Position numbers and translations under genes: made by a program | The notes under the pieces: generated by a model | What the model was told of the DNA's origin: nothing | Database searches by the model: none | The model's input: only the letters and a program-made list of their open reading frames with translations | In this document: positions 24,784 through 33,139 of the stretch, piece by piece | Numbering within the stretch: the first letter of the stretch is position 1 | Layout of the letters: each line of letters begins with the position of its first letter | From: SPCO01 sp964427285 | Lineage (GTDB): Bacteria > Chloroflexota > Limnocylindria > Limnocylindrales > CSP1-4 | NCBI GenBank assembly: GCA_964427285.1 | Contig: CAYRTS010000010.1 | Span: 1 to 64,000, forward strand | Direction of reading: 5' to 3' | Length of the DNA: 64,000 nucleotides

Positions 24784-25845
24784 ATGACCCGATCGGGTCA
24801 TGCAATCTTCCTCGAGGAGCCTTTCGTGGCGACCCACGGACCAACCAGCGATCCCGGAGCTTCCTTGATCGAGGCCATCGAGGCCGTTGCGACGGGCGCC
24901 GATCTGGAGGCCGCCCTCATTGGCGTGCTCGCGGCGGCCGCGACAGGAACCCAGTCCGTCATGGGGGCGATCCTCGTCCAGGATCCGGATCGGCCCGGGC
25001 TTCAGGTCGCTGCAACCCGAGGGTTCGACGATGAGGCGCGCGCGCGGCTCGCCCTCGACGCGGCTGACTCCGCTGATCCGTTCGCCCAGGCGGTGACGAC
25101 GCGCATCTCCACCTTTGATCGGGAGGGAGCGATGGCGGACGGTACGACGTATGTCGGGGCTTACCTGCCGCTGATCGTCGTGACCGCTGGCTCGGAGGTT
25201 GCCCTTGGAGCACTCGGCCTCGGCTGGCCAGCCCCGCACACTGTTGATGCGTCCGCCCGCCGGCATCTGGAAGGCCTGGCAGCACTGGCCGCGGTGGCCG
25301 TCGATCGCGCGCGACTCTCGTCCACCGCAGCCGAGCGCTCTGAATGGTACGAGCGCCTGGCGCATTCGGACCCGCTGACCGGTCTGGCCAATGAGCGAAC
25401 CGTGGCGCGCCTCCTGGAGCTGGAGCTTGCCCGGGCCGCTCGCCAGGGCAGCGAGGTGTCCCTGGCGATGTTCGACGTTGACGGGTTCCAGGCCACCAAC
25501 CTCAGCGGCGGTCACCAGGCTGGCGACGAAGTCCTGCGCCAGGTTGCGGTCGTGCTTGCCGAGTCGGTTCGACTGGTCGACACGGTCGGGCGGATCGGGG
25601 GCGACGAGTTCGTCCTGGTCGCGCCAGGGTCCGCCGGCGTCACCGTCGCGCGTCGGGTGCTCGAAGGGATCAGGGCGCTACCCCCGGTCGCCGGACGGGC
25701 GATCACGGTATCGGCCGGGGTCGCCCGGTTCCCGGTCGATGGCGCCGACGCGCAATCGCTCATCGCGGCCGCGTCCGAGGCGCTCGCGCGAGCTCGCGAA
25801 GAGGGCCAGGATCGAGTCGCCGCAGGAGCCGTTTCCGAAGCGTAG
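24784..25845 (+). CDS. Diguanylate cyclase with N-terminal GAF domain
   Basis: 353 residues from the ATG at 24784. A GAF-like sensor occupies about residues 20-180 (GTQSVMGAILVQDPDRPGLQ ... LEGLAALAAVAVDRARL), followed by a GGDEF domain starting HSDPLTGLANERTVARLLE. The active site RIGGDEFVLV is intact, and RLVD lies five residues before it, the product-inhibition I-site. It should make c-di-GMP and be feedback-inhibited. It is transcribed divergently from the c-di-AMP receptor gene. No EAL domain is present. Confidence 0.92.
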   Translation: MTRSGHAIFLEEPFVATHGPTSDPGASLIEAIEAVATGADLEAALIGVLAAAATGTQSVMGAILVQDPDRPGLQVAATRGFDDEARARLALDAADSADPFAQAVTTRISTFDREGAMADGTTYVGAYLPLIVVTAGSEVALGALGLGWPAPHTVDASARRHLEGLAALAAVAVDRARLSSTAAERSEWYERLAHSDPLTGLANERTVARLLELELARAARQGSEVSLAMFDVDGFQATNLSGGHQAGDEVLRQVAVVLAESVRLVDTVGRIGGDEFVLVAPGSAGVTVARRVLEGIRALPPVAGRAITVSAGVARFPVDGADAQSLIAAASEALARAREEGQDRVAAGAVSEA

Positions 25846-25849
25846 AAGG

Positions 25850-25868
25850 GGTGCGGACGCGCCGCACC
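25850..25868 (+). terminator. Hairpin after the diguanylate cyclase gene
   Basis: GGTGCGG-ACGCG-CCGCACC, a perfect seven-base-pair stem starting four bases after the stop codon, with no T-tract. The rest of the stretch to 26142 shows no gene; AGGAAAGG near 26128 is the ribosome binding site of the next gene. Confidence 0.5.
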
Positions 25869-26142
25869 AGAGGCCCTTTCTCGCGCCGGACCTGAAGCTC
25901 GCGGGGACGCGACGCCGACGACCCGCGCGTAGCGGACCACGTTGCCGTGATGGCGCCCGGCGGCCGGCATCGGCTTCACTTTGGATCGAAGTCCTGGAAC
26001 AACTGATCCGAATGGCCGGTCGCTGCGCATCCATCGGCGAGCCCAACGCGGGAGGGTCGCGACAACCGCTCTGGGCGAGCTACGCCGATGTCCGCTGCGC
26101 GGGCGCCGGAACAGACCTCGGACCCAGGAAAGGATCGATTGC

Positions 26143-27252
26143 ATGCGCAGTCCTCGAAAACTCACCATCCTCGGAGCGGCAGCCCTCGTATTGACGATCG
26201 GGGCGGCGCCGTTCCTCACGAGCGCCGCCGACCACATCGACGCGTCGGCCTTCGGGAGCATCGGCAGCCCCGGAGGCAACTTCGCACCAAACTCGGTCAA
26301 TGGAGAACGAGACATCAACGATGTCTACGCGTTTCAGGGCTCGGATGCCTCGCGGACCGTTCTCGTCATGACGACCAACCCCGCGATCAACCTGTTCGGC
26401 GGAAATTTCGGGACCAACGTTCGCTACATCCTCAACGTCGATAACGATGGCGACGCCATCCAGGACCTCGCCTACGTCGTGCGTTTCGGAGACCAGGATT
26501 CCGCGGGCAACCAGCACTTCAAGATCACGGCCTACGAGGGGAGCCGCGCCCAGTCGCTGACTGGCGGCAAGCCGATCGTCCAGGGCTTCACGAATGCCAA
26601 GGGCAAGGTCAAGGCCGACGATGGCCTGTGGGCTTTCGCCGGGGTTCGCTCGGACCCGTTCTTCTTCGACCTGACGGGCTTCGCCGGGACGCTCTTCAAC
26701 ATCGGCACCGATGACCTGGGCGCCAACCCGACCGACTTCTTCGCGCCGCTCAACACCAATGCCATCGTGATTGAGGTCCCGGACGACCAACTCGGTGGCG
26801 CCATCGGCGTATGGGCCCAGACCACGTGGTGGGACGGCTCGGCGTGGCAACCCGGCGACCAGATGGGTCGCCCGGCGATCAACACCGTGTTCAACACGAT
26901 CCTCGTCGACGCCAGCGCCGGCCAGACCAAGAACCAATTCAACGCAACGCCGCCGTCACAGCAGCGGACTGCTTTCGGTGGCAAGTTCCGGACCAACGTC
27001 GTGAATACCCTTGAGGCACTCGGCGGGTACGACCCGATGGGCGCTGGGGGCGTCATCGCCGACATCCTCCTGCCGGACGTTCTCACCTACAACACGGCGA
27101 CGACCGCCGAGTTCTTGAACGGACGCGATCTCGACGACGATGTCATCGACATCGAGCTCGCGCTTGTGACGGCCGGCGGGATCACCGGTGACGGCGTCGG
27201 ACCGCATAGCGACTACCAGGCGGCATTCCCGTACCTGGGCGTGCCTCACTGA
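26143..27252 (+). CDS. Secreted DUF4331 protein A
   Basis: 369 residues. A Sec signal peptide (KLTILGAAALVLTIGAAPFL) is followed directly by SAADHIDAS, the hallmark N-terminus of DUF4331. Further family features are INDVYAFQG, VRYILNVDNDGDAIQDLAYV with an Asp-rich, possibly calcium-binding loop, DPFFFDLTGF, MGRPAINTVF and the terminal AAFPYLGVPH. The function of the family is unknown; export is expected. AGGAAAGG lies about seven bases before the ATG at 26143. The paralogue at 31921 shares the same framework. A hairpin separates it from the TPR gene that follows. Confidence 0.92.
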   Translation: MRSPRKLTILGAAALVLTIGAAPFLTSAADHIDASAFGSIGSPGGNFAPNSVNGERDINDVYAFQGSDASRTVLVMTTNPAINLFGGNFGTNVRYILNVDNDGDAIQDLAYVVRFGDQDSAGNQHFKITAYEGSRAQSLTGGKPIVQGFTNAKGKVKADDGLWAFAGVRSDPFFFDLTGFAGTLFNIGTDDLGANPTDFFAPLNTNAIVIEVPDDQLGGAIGVWAQTTWWDGSAWQPGDQMGRPAINTVFNTILVDASAGQTKNQFNATPPSQQRTAFGGKFRTNVVNTLEALGGYDPMGAGGVIADILLPDVLTYNTATTAEFLNGRDLDDDVIDIELALVTAGGITGDGVGPHSDYQAAFPYLGVPH

Positions 27253-27260
27253 ACCACCCG

Positions 27261-27291
27261 GAGAGGGGCGATCCACCGGGTCGCCCCTCTC
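27261..27291 (+). terminator. Perfect hairpin between DUF4331 A and TPR A
   Basis: GAGAGGGGCGA / TCGCCCCTCTC form an 11-bp perfect stem around the loop TCCACCGGG. It starts nine bases after the DUF4331 stop and ends 31 bases before the TPR start. No T-run follows, so it may act as an mRNA 3-prime stabiliser or attenuator as much as a terminator. The equivalent junction of the second module has a hairpin with a different stem but the same CCACCGG loop core. Confidence 0.8.
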
Positions 27292-27322
27292 CTCCTCCAC
27301 CTGGATTCAGGGGATGTCATCC

Positions 27323-28720
27323 ATGGCAGCGACGAGCCGCGCGATCACCAACGGCATGCGTCTGCGGCGGCCGAGGGCCGTCGGAATGCTCGCGGCCGCC
27401 GTCGTTCTCGTCGCTACGACGTATGTCTCCGCCGCCTTGCAGCCTCGAGCCAGCACCTCGTCGCGGGCTACCCTCGTGGGTGACGCAGCGACCGTCACAG
27501 CCCCTCTCGGGGCAGCCGTCGGCAGTGCATCCTCGTCGGTTGAGCAGATCGATCGAGCCATCGAGGTCTGGTCCGCCAACATCGCCGCAGAACCCGCGGA
27601 CTTCCTCTCGGCCACCAACCTGGCCATGCTCTACCACGGACGGGGCCAGCTGACCGGCAATCTCGACAACCACGAGCGTGCGCTGGCGGTTGTGCGGACC
27701 GCCCTCTCGACCGCACCGACCCATGCGCCGGCGCGAGCACTCGAGGCAGCCATCCGCCTGACGCTGCACGACTTCGCAGGAGCGCTCGCCGCCGCGGAGG
27801 CCCTCTACCAGGACGATCCCACGCAGCTCGGCGCGCTCGCCACCAGGGCGGATGCGGAACTCGAGTTGGGCCTCATAGCTGAGGCGCGTCTGGATTTGGC
27901 CGTGCTGGCCGCGCAGGCGGCCGGTCCCGCGATCGACGTCAGGCTGGCCCGCCTCGCGTTCCTGAGCGGGAACCCCACCGAAGCCCTTCGGCTTGCGCGC
28001 TCGGCCCGGGATGCGGCACGAGGGGAGGCCGCTGCCTCGGGCGGGATCGACGCCGGGTTCTATGAATTCGTGGCTGGCGAATACGCGCGACTGGCCGGCG
28101 ACGCAGCGGCTGCGCGGGTCGGCTACGAGGCGGCCCTCGCGATCCGCCCGACGGATCTCGGCGCCATGGTGGGGCTGGCCCGGATCGACGCGTACGATGG
28201 GCGTCTGCAAGCGGCCGTGGAGGGATTGCAGTCGGCGGCGGCAATCGCGCCACAGCCCGAAACGCTCGCGCTCCTGGGCGACCTGCTCCGCGCGACCGAC
28301 GACATCAGCGGCGCCGACGCAGCCCACGACACTGTCTGGTTCATCGAACGCCTGGATTCGCTCCAGGGGGTCGTGTATGACCGTCAGCTGCTCCGGTTCG
28401 GGCTGGACCACGCCGGGTCGGCGACCGCAATCCACGAGGCCGCCCGTGCGTCGCTCGCGGCCCGGTCCGATCCGGCCGGGCACGACCTGGTGGCCTGGGC
28501 GCTCTACCGGCTCGGCCGGTTCGACGAGGCCGCTTTTGAAATCACCGCGGCTCGCGCCGATGGCGCCGATGACGCTCGCCTCCGGTTCCACGACGGCGCC
28601 ATCGCAGTCGCCAGCGGCGACCGGACGGGCGGTCTCGCCCTCCTGGAATCGGCTCTGGCGCTTGGTCCCGCGCTGGACCCCATCGAGCGTGCCGAAGCCC
28701 AGCGCCTCATCGGTCCGTAG
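27323..28720 (+). CDS. Tetratricopeptide-repeat protein A, membrane-anchored or exported
   Basis: 465 residues. A basic N-terminus with one hydrophobic helix (AVGMLAAAVVLVATTYVSAA) acts as signal anchor. Repeated helical pairs then follow the TPR pattern, for example EPADFLSATNLAMLYHGRGQ, APARALEAAIRLTLHDFAGA and YEAALAIRPTDLGAMVGLAR. TPR proteins scaffold protein complexes. The partner is presumably the DUF4331 protein encoded just upstream, because the same pair recurs at 31.9-34.6 kb. ATG at 27314 is an alternative start. Confidence 0.85.
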   Translation: MAATSRAITNGMRLRRPRAVGMLAAAVVLVATTYVSAALQPRASTSSRATLVGDAATVTAPLGAAVGSASSSVEQIDRAIEVWSANIAAEPADFLSATNLAMLYHGRGQLTGNLDNHERALAVVRTALSTAPTHAPARALEAAIRLTLHDFAGALAAAEALYQDDPTQLGALATRADAELELGLIAEARLDLAVLAAQAAGPAIDVRLARLAFLSGNPTEALRLARSARDAARGEAAASGGIDAGFYEFVAGEYARLAGDAAAARVGYEAALAIRPTDLGAMVGLARIDAYDGRLQAAVEGLQSAAAIAPQPETLALLGDLLRATDDISGADAAHDTVWFIERLDSLQGVVYDRQLLRFGLDHAGSATAIHEAARASLAARSDPAGHDLVAWALYRLGRFDEAAFEITAARADGADDARLRFHDGAIAVASGDRTGGLALLESALALGPALDPIERAEAQRLIGP

Positions 28721-28786
28721 GCCAGGTCCGTTCGACAAGGTGGCCCAGCGACTCATCGGCGAGTAGGGCAGGTCCGTTCGACGAGG
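28697..28786. repeat. Tandem duplication at the 3-prime end of the TPR A gene
   Basis: GCCCAGCGCCTCATCGG... at 28697-28740 is repeated with a few changes at 28743-28786 (offset 46). The first copy contains the last codons and stop of the TPR gene; the second lies downstream of it. Confidence 0.75.
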
Positions 28787-28888
28787 CTCACGGCCCTCCG
28801 GCAGAGGCCACCCCCGCCTGGCTCGCCATCCGGACGGCGCGGCTCACTGGCCAGGCAACCGCTCCTATTGGTGCCCGGCCGGCTCACG

Positions 28889-28916
28889 CTAACCCGCCAT
28901 CGAGGTTGCGGGTTAG
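28889..28916. terminator. Hairpin between convergent genes
   Basis: CTAACCCGC / GCGGGTTAG form a perfect nine-bp stem with a ten-base loop. Its symmetry would serve transcripts from either side. No T-tract is present. Confidence 0.5.
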
Positions 28917-28980
28917 AGCTACCTCCGCCTTCCCCCGTTTCCCTCCCGCGTTCCCGCCACACCCGCCAACCCCGTAGGCG

Positions 28981-29090
28981 CTCAACTCACGGTTGAGCGT
29001 TCACGATGAACCCGCGTGTTCGGATCCCCAGAGTGCAGCCTGGTCGCTCGACCAAGCGGGCTCGTCGCCCGGGCTCAACTGGCAGTTGAG
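28981..29090 (-). mobile_element. 110-bp interspersed palindromic element, copy 2 (inverted)
   Basis: CTCAAC-N5-GTTGAG palindromes bound both ends (28981-28997 and 29074-29090), with the inner hairpin TGGTCG-CT-CGACCA at 29041-29054. Its reverse complement aligns gap-free over 110 bp with 10538-10647 at roughly 80 percent identity by eye. The right-hand palindrome runs straight into 16-bp tandem units GTTGAGCGCCGAGATC (29085-29100, 29101-29116, then degenerate). Confidence 0.75.
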
Positions 29091-29350
29091 CGCCGAGATC
29101 GTTGAGCGCCGAGATCGTTGAGCGCCGCGACGAGATTGGACGGACACCGCAAGCGACAGTCCGGCGCGCATCCACGCCACCGGTACGGCCAGTATCGAAT
29201 CCCGGATGTATCACTTAGTGGTCCTGCCTGACATCGACAACGTGTCGAATCTGTGAGCGAGCCACCTCGACTCGTGCGGAAAGTGGTACGCAGTGCGGGT
29301 ATCAGGACTTCATCGTCATCACGAGGGTGCCATCGGGGCCGACTTGTCGA

Positions 29351-29495
29351 CGCGCCCCGGGCGGCCGGGCAAGTAGACCGGAAGCGCTCAGTGAGCCTGC
29401 GCGCCCCGGGCGGCCGGGCAAGTAGACCGGAAGCGCTCAGTGAGCCTGCGCGCCCCGGGCGGGCCAGGTCGGACCGGAAGCGCTCAGTGAGCCTG
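29351..29495. repeat. 49-bp tandem repeat, nearly three copies
   Basis: Units start with CGCGCCCCGGGC at 29351, 29400 and 29449. The first two are essentially identical; the third has diverged in the middle but ends with the same ACCGGAAGCGCTCAGTGAGC word. Because 49 is not a multiple of three, the array cannot encode a protein repeat. Confidence 0.9.
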
Positions 29496-29582
29496 ATGAT
29501 CGTCAACGGACCGCGGGCGTCTGGACCGCGGGCGTCTGGACGGCCGACTACCCCGTGGGTTCACGTTCATCCGGAACATCGG

Positions 29583-30494
29583 TCAGCCGGGCGCCCCCGC
29601 GACGCCCTTGGAGATGATCGGCGGGGTTGGAGAAGTGGCCCCGGGTCCCGCCTCAAGTGTGAGCGCCAGCACGATTCCTTCTGCAGTCGGGAGGCCCGAG
29701 CTTTCGAAATAGGCGACCCCCGTAGGGCCGACCTGGAAGCTGCCGAGCGATACAGGAATGCCGTCGCCGCCGATCACCCAGGCCTCGTACACGGCGCTGC
29801 CGGTCGTGGGGGCGAGGTCACGCATGACGATCGTCAGGTGACCGGCGGCGTCGACCGCCGCCAGCCCGGAACCTGCGCCACCGTCGCCGGCGAGGACGGC
29901 CGTCAGCGATCCGGGCTGCGCGGCCGCATCCAGAATCGCGGCCAGGTTCCGATCGTACTGCTGGGCTTCTGTCAATTGGGTCTGGAGCACGAGATTCCAG
30001 CCACCCAATGCGGAGATGGCCAGGACGGCCGCGATGCGCAACGCCCACGTGCCGGTCGTCGTCGATGCACGGCGGAAGCCCACTCGGCTGGTCGGGAACG
30101 AGACCGGCGCAACCGCAGACGAGACGGCCGCTGGGGCGCCCGTCGCCCGAGCCCCATCGAGCGGAACCCCAGCACGGAGTCCGGACGGCTCGCCGTGGGC
30201 GGCACCACCTCGCGGCGCAGCGTCGGCGTCCGCAGCGGCCGCGGCCCCAGCGGCGGCAGCGGCCATGATCCGCCTCTTCAAGTCTGCGGGCGGCTCCACG
30301 AGGGGGACGATCTCGACAAACGCCGGCACCACCGAACCGAGCTCCGCCATCTCCTCGTGGGCCTCGCGACAGGTGGCCAGGTGTGCGCGGACCGACGCTG
30401 CGTCGGCAGCTTCGAGCGCCCCGAGAACGAAGGCGCCGGCCATGTCGCGAACCTCATCGCACGTCAGTTCGCGTACCACGGATGGGCCGCTCAT
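29583..30494 (-). CDS. Anti-sigma factor, RskA-like, with degenerate zinc motif
   Basis: 303 residues. The N-terminal anti-sigma domain is CDEVRDMAGAFVLGALEAAD with a HLATCREAH segment, where the usual HxxxCxxC zinc motif has only one Cys. An Ala-rich linker, one transmembrane helix (WALRIAAVLAISALGGWNLV, about residue 150) and an extracytoplasmic RskA-like domain (AVYEAWVIGGDGIPVSLGSF) follow. It should hold the ECF sigma factor at the membrane and release it by regulated proteolysis. Its ATG at 30494 overlaps the sigma factor stop (ATGA). Confidence 0.88.
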   Translation of the reverse strand: MSGPSVVRELTCDEVRDMAGAFVLGALEAADAASVRAHLATCREAHEEMAELGSVVPAFVEIVPLVEPPADLKRRIMAAAAAGAAAAADADAAPRGGAAHGEPSGLRAGVPLDGARATGAPAAVSSAVAPVSFPTSRVGFRRASTTTGTWALRIAAVLAISALGGWNLVLQTQLTEAQQYDRNLAAILDAAAQPGSLTAVLAGDGGAGSGLAAVDAAGHLTIVMRDLAPTTGSAVYEAWVIGGDGIPVSLGSFQVGPTGVAYFESSGLPTAEGIVLALTLEAGPGATSPTPPIISKGVAGAPG

Positions 30495-31084
30495 GGCGCA
30501 CCCATCACTAACGCTCGGCGCATCGCGAGGAGCCCCAGGCGCATGCGACTCTTGACGGTCCCCAGCGGCGCTCCAGTGCGTCCCGCGATCTCCTGCTGGG
30601 TCAGCCCGGCGAAATAGGCGAGTTCGAGAGCTTCGCGCTGGACGTCGGACAGGGCGTCGAGCGCTCCCCGAACGGTGACGGCGTCGAGGCTCGCGGACAC
30701 TTCGGCCCAGACATCGGGCACGGTCAGTGCCTCTGGCAACGGTGCGTCGAGTTCAGGCAGGTCACTGGTTGGCCGGCGTCTCCGGATCGCGTCGATGGCG
30801 CGGTGGTGGACGATGGCCAGCAGCCAGGTCTTCACACTGCCGCGGCCGGCCACGTACAGGCCCGCATTGCGCCATGCCCCGAGGAAGGCGTCCTGCACCA
30901 CGTCCTCGGCGAGGGTCGGGTCAGCCGTGATTCGGTGGGCGATCGAGTAGGCCATCGTCTTGTAGCGGTCGTACAGGTCCTCGAGAGCAGCGAGCTCTCC
31001 ATCGGCGATCCTCAACAGCGCCGCCCGATCGGCCTCGTCCGAGCTTGATGAGGCACGCTCCAGCGGCGGGTTGAATGCGTTCAT
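30491..31084 (-). CDS. ECF-family RNA polymerase sigma factor (SigK-like group)
   Basis: 197 residues with region 2 (ALEDLYDRYKTMAYSIAHRI ... VVQDAFLGAWRNAG) and region 4 (ALDALSDVQREALELAYFAG, then LTQQEIAGRTGAPLGTVKSR) intact. The RskA-like partner encoded next to it fits the SigK/SigL-type ECF groups. Likely targets include the flanking DUF4331 modules and itself, but no clear shared promoter was found. The ATG at 31084 overlaps the tmk stop. Confidence 0.93.
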   Translation of the reverse strand: MNAFNPPLERASSSSDEADRAALLRIADGELAALEDLYDRYKTMAYSIAHRITADPTLAEDVVQDAFLGAWRNAGLYVAGRGSVKTWLLAIVHHRAIDAIRRRRPTSDLPELDAPLPEALTVPDVWAEVSASLDAVTVRGALDALSDVQREALELAYFAGLTQQEIAGRTGAPLGTVKSRMRLGLLAMRRALVMGAP

Positions 31085-31770
31085 CGAGGTATGCGTTCGG
31101 CGAGCGGTTTCGGTTCAAATGAGCCGACCAAGCGGTCCGCGGCGATCCTGACAGCGGCCGTCACCGCCTCGACCGTGCGGGTCCCGTCGATGACGACGAA
31201 ACGATCCACGGAGGCCGCGGCCAGGGTCAGGAATCCGTCACGTACCCGACGGTGGAAGGCGAGGTCGAACTCGGATTCGAAGCGGGTCACATCGCCCGGC
31301 GCCACCCGCGCCAGCCCCACCTCCACCGGGAGATCAAGGAGGATGGTGAGATCCGGGCGGAGCCCGTCGGTCGCCAGTTCTTCCGCGCTGCGAAGCCGGG
31401 CGAGCGGGACACCGGAACCAAACCCCTGGTAGGCGAGGGTCGAGTCGGAGAACCGGGCGCACAGCACCAGGCGCCCGCCTGCGAGTGCCGGCCGAATCAC
31501 CTCGACCACGAGCTGGCGCCGCGCGGCATTGAACAGCAATGCATCGGTCAGGGGATCGTTCAAGACGTCCGAGTCGGTCCGAGCCATGAGGAGGTCCCGC
31601 ACCCGCTCGCCCAACCGGGTACCACCCGGCTCCCGAGTGACGAGCACATCCAGGCCTCGCTCACGCAAGTGCTGTGCCAGAAGCGCGGCCTGGGTCGTCT
31701 TGCCGGAGCCTTCAGGTCCCTCGATCGTGATGAATCGACCACGACCGACCAATTCCTTGCCCTGTTCCAC
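31081..31770 (-). CDS. tmk: Thymidylate kinase
   Basis: 229 residues. P-loop FITIEGPEGSGKTTQAALLA, DRX-like region REPGGTRLGERVRDLLM, and ARFSDSTLAYQGFGSGVPLA are canonical Tmk motifs. It phosphorylates dTMP to dTDP. The usual DRY in the substrate loop is ARFSDST here. It is translationally coupled to the ECF sigma gene, so sigma and anti-sigma may be transcribed with a housekeeping gene. It is divergent from DUF4331 B. Confidence 0.93.
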   Translation of the reverse strand: MEQGKELVGRGRFITIEGPEGSGKTTQAALLAQHLRERGLDVLVTREPGGTRLGERVRDLLMARTDSDVLNDPLTDALLFNAARRQLVVEVIRPALAGGRLVLCARFSDSTLAYQGFGSGVPLARLRSAEELATDGLRPDLTILLDLPVEVGLARVAPGDVTRFESEFDLAFHRRVRDGFLTLAAASVDRFVVIDGTRTVEAVTAAVRIAADRLVGSFEPKPLAERIPR

Positions 31771-31920
31771 TCACGGAGTGTATCGGACGGCGACGACCGC
31801 CTGACCTGGTGTGATCCAAGCGGGCGGCGGGCGCGAACCACCGGTCAGGCGCGATTGGACCGCGGCTCGCCGCCGGACCGGCTGATGCTCCGGAACACAG
31901 AATGGAGGTTGTTACCCGCG

Positions 31921-33060
31921 ATGAACAGCTATCGACGCGCCGTTTCCGGCCTGGGCCTGTTGGCCCTTGCTGGCGCGGTCGCAACCATCGGGCTCGGCTC
32001 GCTCAGCGCGAGCGCCGCCGACCACCTCGATGCGCCGACCGCCAAGTCCGATCCCCGCATTGACATCACTGATCTGTACGCCTTCAAGTCAGGTGGGGGG
32101 ACGACGCTCGTCCTGAACGTCAACCCGTTGACCAGCCCGGCCGATACGATGACCGCGGCGTTCAGTCCGTCCGCCATCTACCAGTTCAACATCGACACCA
32201 ATCTCAATGGGCGGGCGGACATCGCCTACCGGATCAAGTTCGGCGCCGTAGTCACCCATGGCGATGGCACCGTCGTCCAGAACTACACGATCAAGCGTGC
32301 GACCGGCGACGCCGCGCGAGCAAACGAATGGACCGGGACGACCGTCGCGAGCGGAGTGACGACCCGCTACAAGCTGCGCACGCAGATTGCGGCGATCAGC
32401 GGCGGCGGCAAGGCCTTCGCCGGGCCCCGCGATGACCCGTTCTTCTTCGATCTGCCCGGCTTCGTCGAATTCAAGAAGCAGCTCCTGGCGGGCTCGACCA
32501 ACCTGGGCGTCCTCCTGGGCGGATTTACCGCCAAGGACACGTTTGCGGGAACGAACGTCAGCAGCATCGCGATCGAAGTCCCCGACGCGCGCCTGGGTGG
32601 CACCGGTCGGACGGTCGGCGTGTGGGCGACAACGATGCAGTTGAAGGGCTCAATCTACGATCAGGTCGAGCGGATGGGCCGCCCCGCGATCAATACCGTG
32701 TTCAACACCACGAATGCGGAGAAGGAAGCGGCAAATCGGCTCCGCCCGTCCGATGATCGCGCATTCGATCGAGATAACGTGATCGGCGTCCTGAACGCCA
32801 TCGACAACGTCCTCCAGGTGAACGCTGCCCCGAACTACACCGCCGACGAGATCGCGGGCATCGCCGACGTGCTCCTGCCGGACACGCTGACCGTCAAGTT
32901 GGGTGACGGCGCAGGCTTCCTCAACGGCCGCGCTCTGGCCGACGATGTCATCAACGCGGAGTTCTCCCTCCTGACCAAGGGAAACGTCACGAGCGATGGC
33001 GTCGACGCCAACGACAAGGCCTTCCGAGCGACCTTCCCCTACGCGGCGACCCCGCACTGA
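31921..33060 (+). CDS. Secreted DUF4331 protein B
   Basis: 379 residues. Signal peptide GLGLLALAGAVATIGLGSLS, then SASAADHLDAPTAKSDPRID, the classic DUF4331 start. Also ITDLYAFKSGGGTTLVLNVN, FNIDTNLNGRADIAYRIKFG, DPFFFDLPGF, MGRPAINTVFNTT and the terminal FPYAATPH. It is a paralogue of DUF4331 A but closer to the family consensus (DHLDAP). GGAGG lies 14 bases before the ATG. It is divergent from tmk/ECF, sharing a 150-bp intergenic region. Confidence 0.93.
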   Translation: MNSYRRAVSGLGLLALAGAVATIGLGSLSASAADHLDAPTAKSDPRIDITDLYAFKSGGGTTLVLNVNPLTSPADTMTAAFSPSAIYQFNIDTNLNGRADIAYRIKFGAVVTHGDGTVVQNYTIKRATGDAARANEWTGTTVASGVTTRYKLRTQIAAISGGGKAFAGPRDDPFFFDLPGFVEFKKQLLAGSTNLGVLLGGFTAKDTFAGTNVSSIAIEVPDARLGGTGRTVGVWATTMQLKGSIYDQVERMGRPAINTVFNTTNAEKEAANRLRPSDDRAFDRDNVIGVLNAIDNVLQVNAAPNYTADEIAGIADVLLPDTLTVKLGDGAGFLNGRALADDVINAEFSLLTKGNVTSDGVDANDKAFRATFPYAATPH

Positions 33061-33067
33061 GCAGACC

Positions 33068-33100
33068 TGGCCCGGGCCGGCCACCGGTCGGCCCGGGCCA
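33068..33100 (+). terminator. Perfect hairpin between DUF4331 B and TPR B
   Basis: TGGCCCGGGCCG / CGGCCCGGGCCA form a 12-bp perfect stem around the loop GCCACCGGT. It begins eight bases after the DUF4331 B stop; the TPR B start is 40 bases downstream. Position, loop size (nine) and loop core (CCACCGG) match the hairpin at 27261-27291, while the stem sequence is unrelated. Confidence 0.8.
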
Positions 33101-33139
33101 TCCACCATCCGTCCAAGTTGACCGAGGACCACATTCAGC

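Larger units (their letters stand above)
28721..29582. other. Gene-free repeat-rich region of about 860 bp
   Basis: No credible gene is seen between two convergent genes. It contains the tandem duplication at 28697-28786, a hairpin at 28889-28916, the 110-bp interspersed element (28981-29090), 16-bp tandem units from 29085, a 49-bp tandem array (29351-29495) and a 15-bp doublet (CCGCGGGCGTCTGGA) near 29511-29540. Open frames across the 49-bp array shift frame at each unit and are rejected. Confidence 0.8.

Noticed and set aside
25996..26020. GGAAC box upstream of DUF4331 A as an ECF-type -35 element
   Set aside because: No convincing -10 at the right spacing, and the GGAAC before DUF4331 B (31892) is too close to the start codon to be a promoter.
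29075..29506. 143-residue open frame with LTERFRS repeats
   Set aside because: It lies over a 49-bp tandem array whose unit length is not a multiple of three; the apparent peptide repeats are coincidental.
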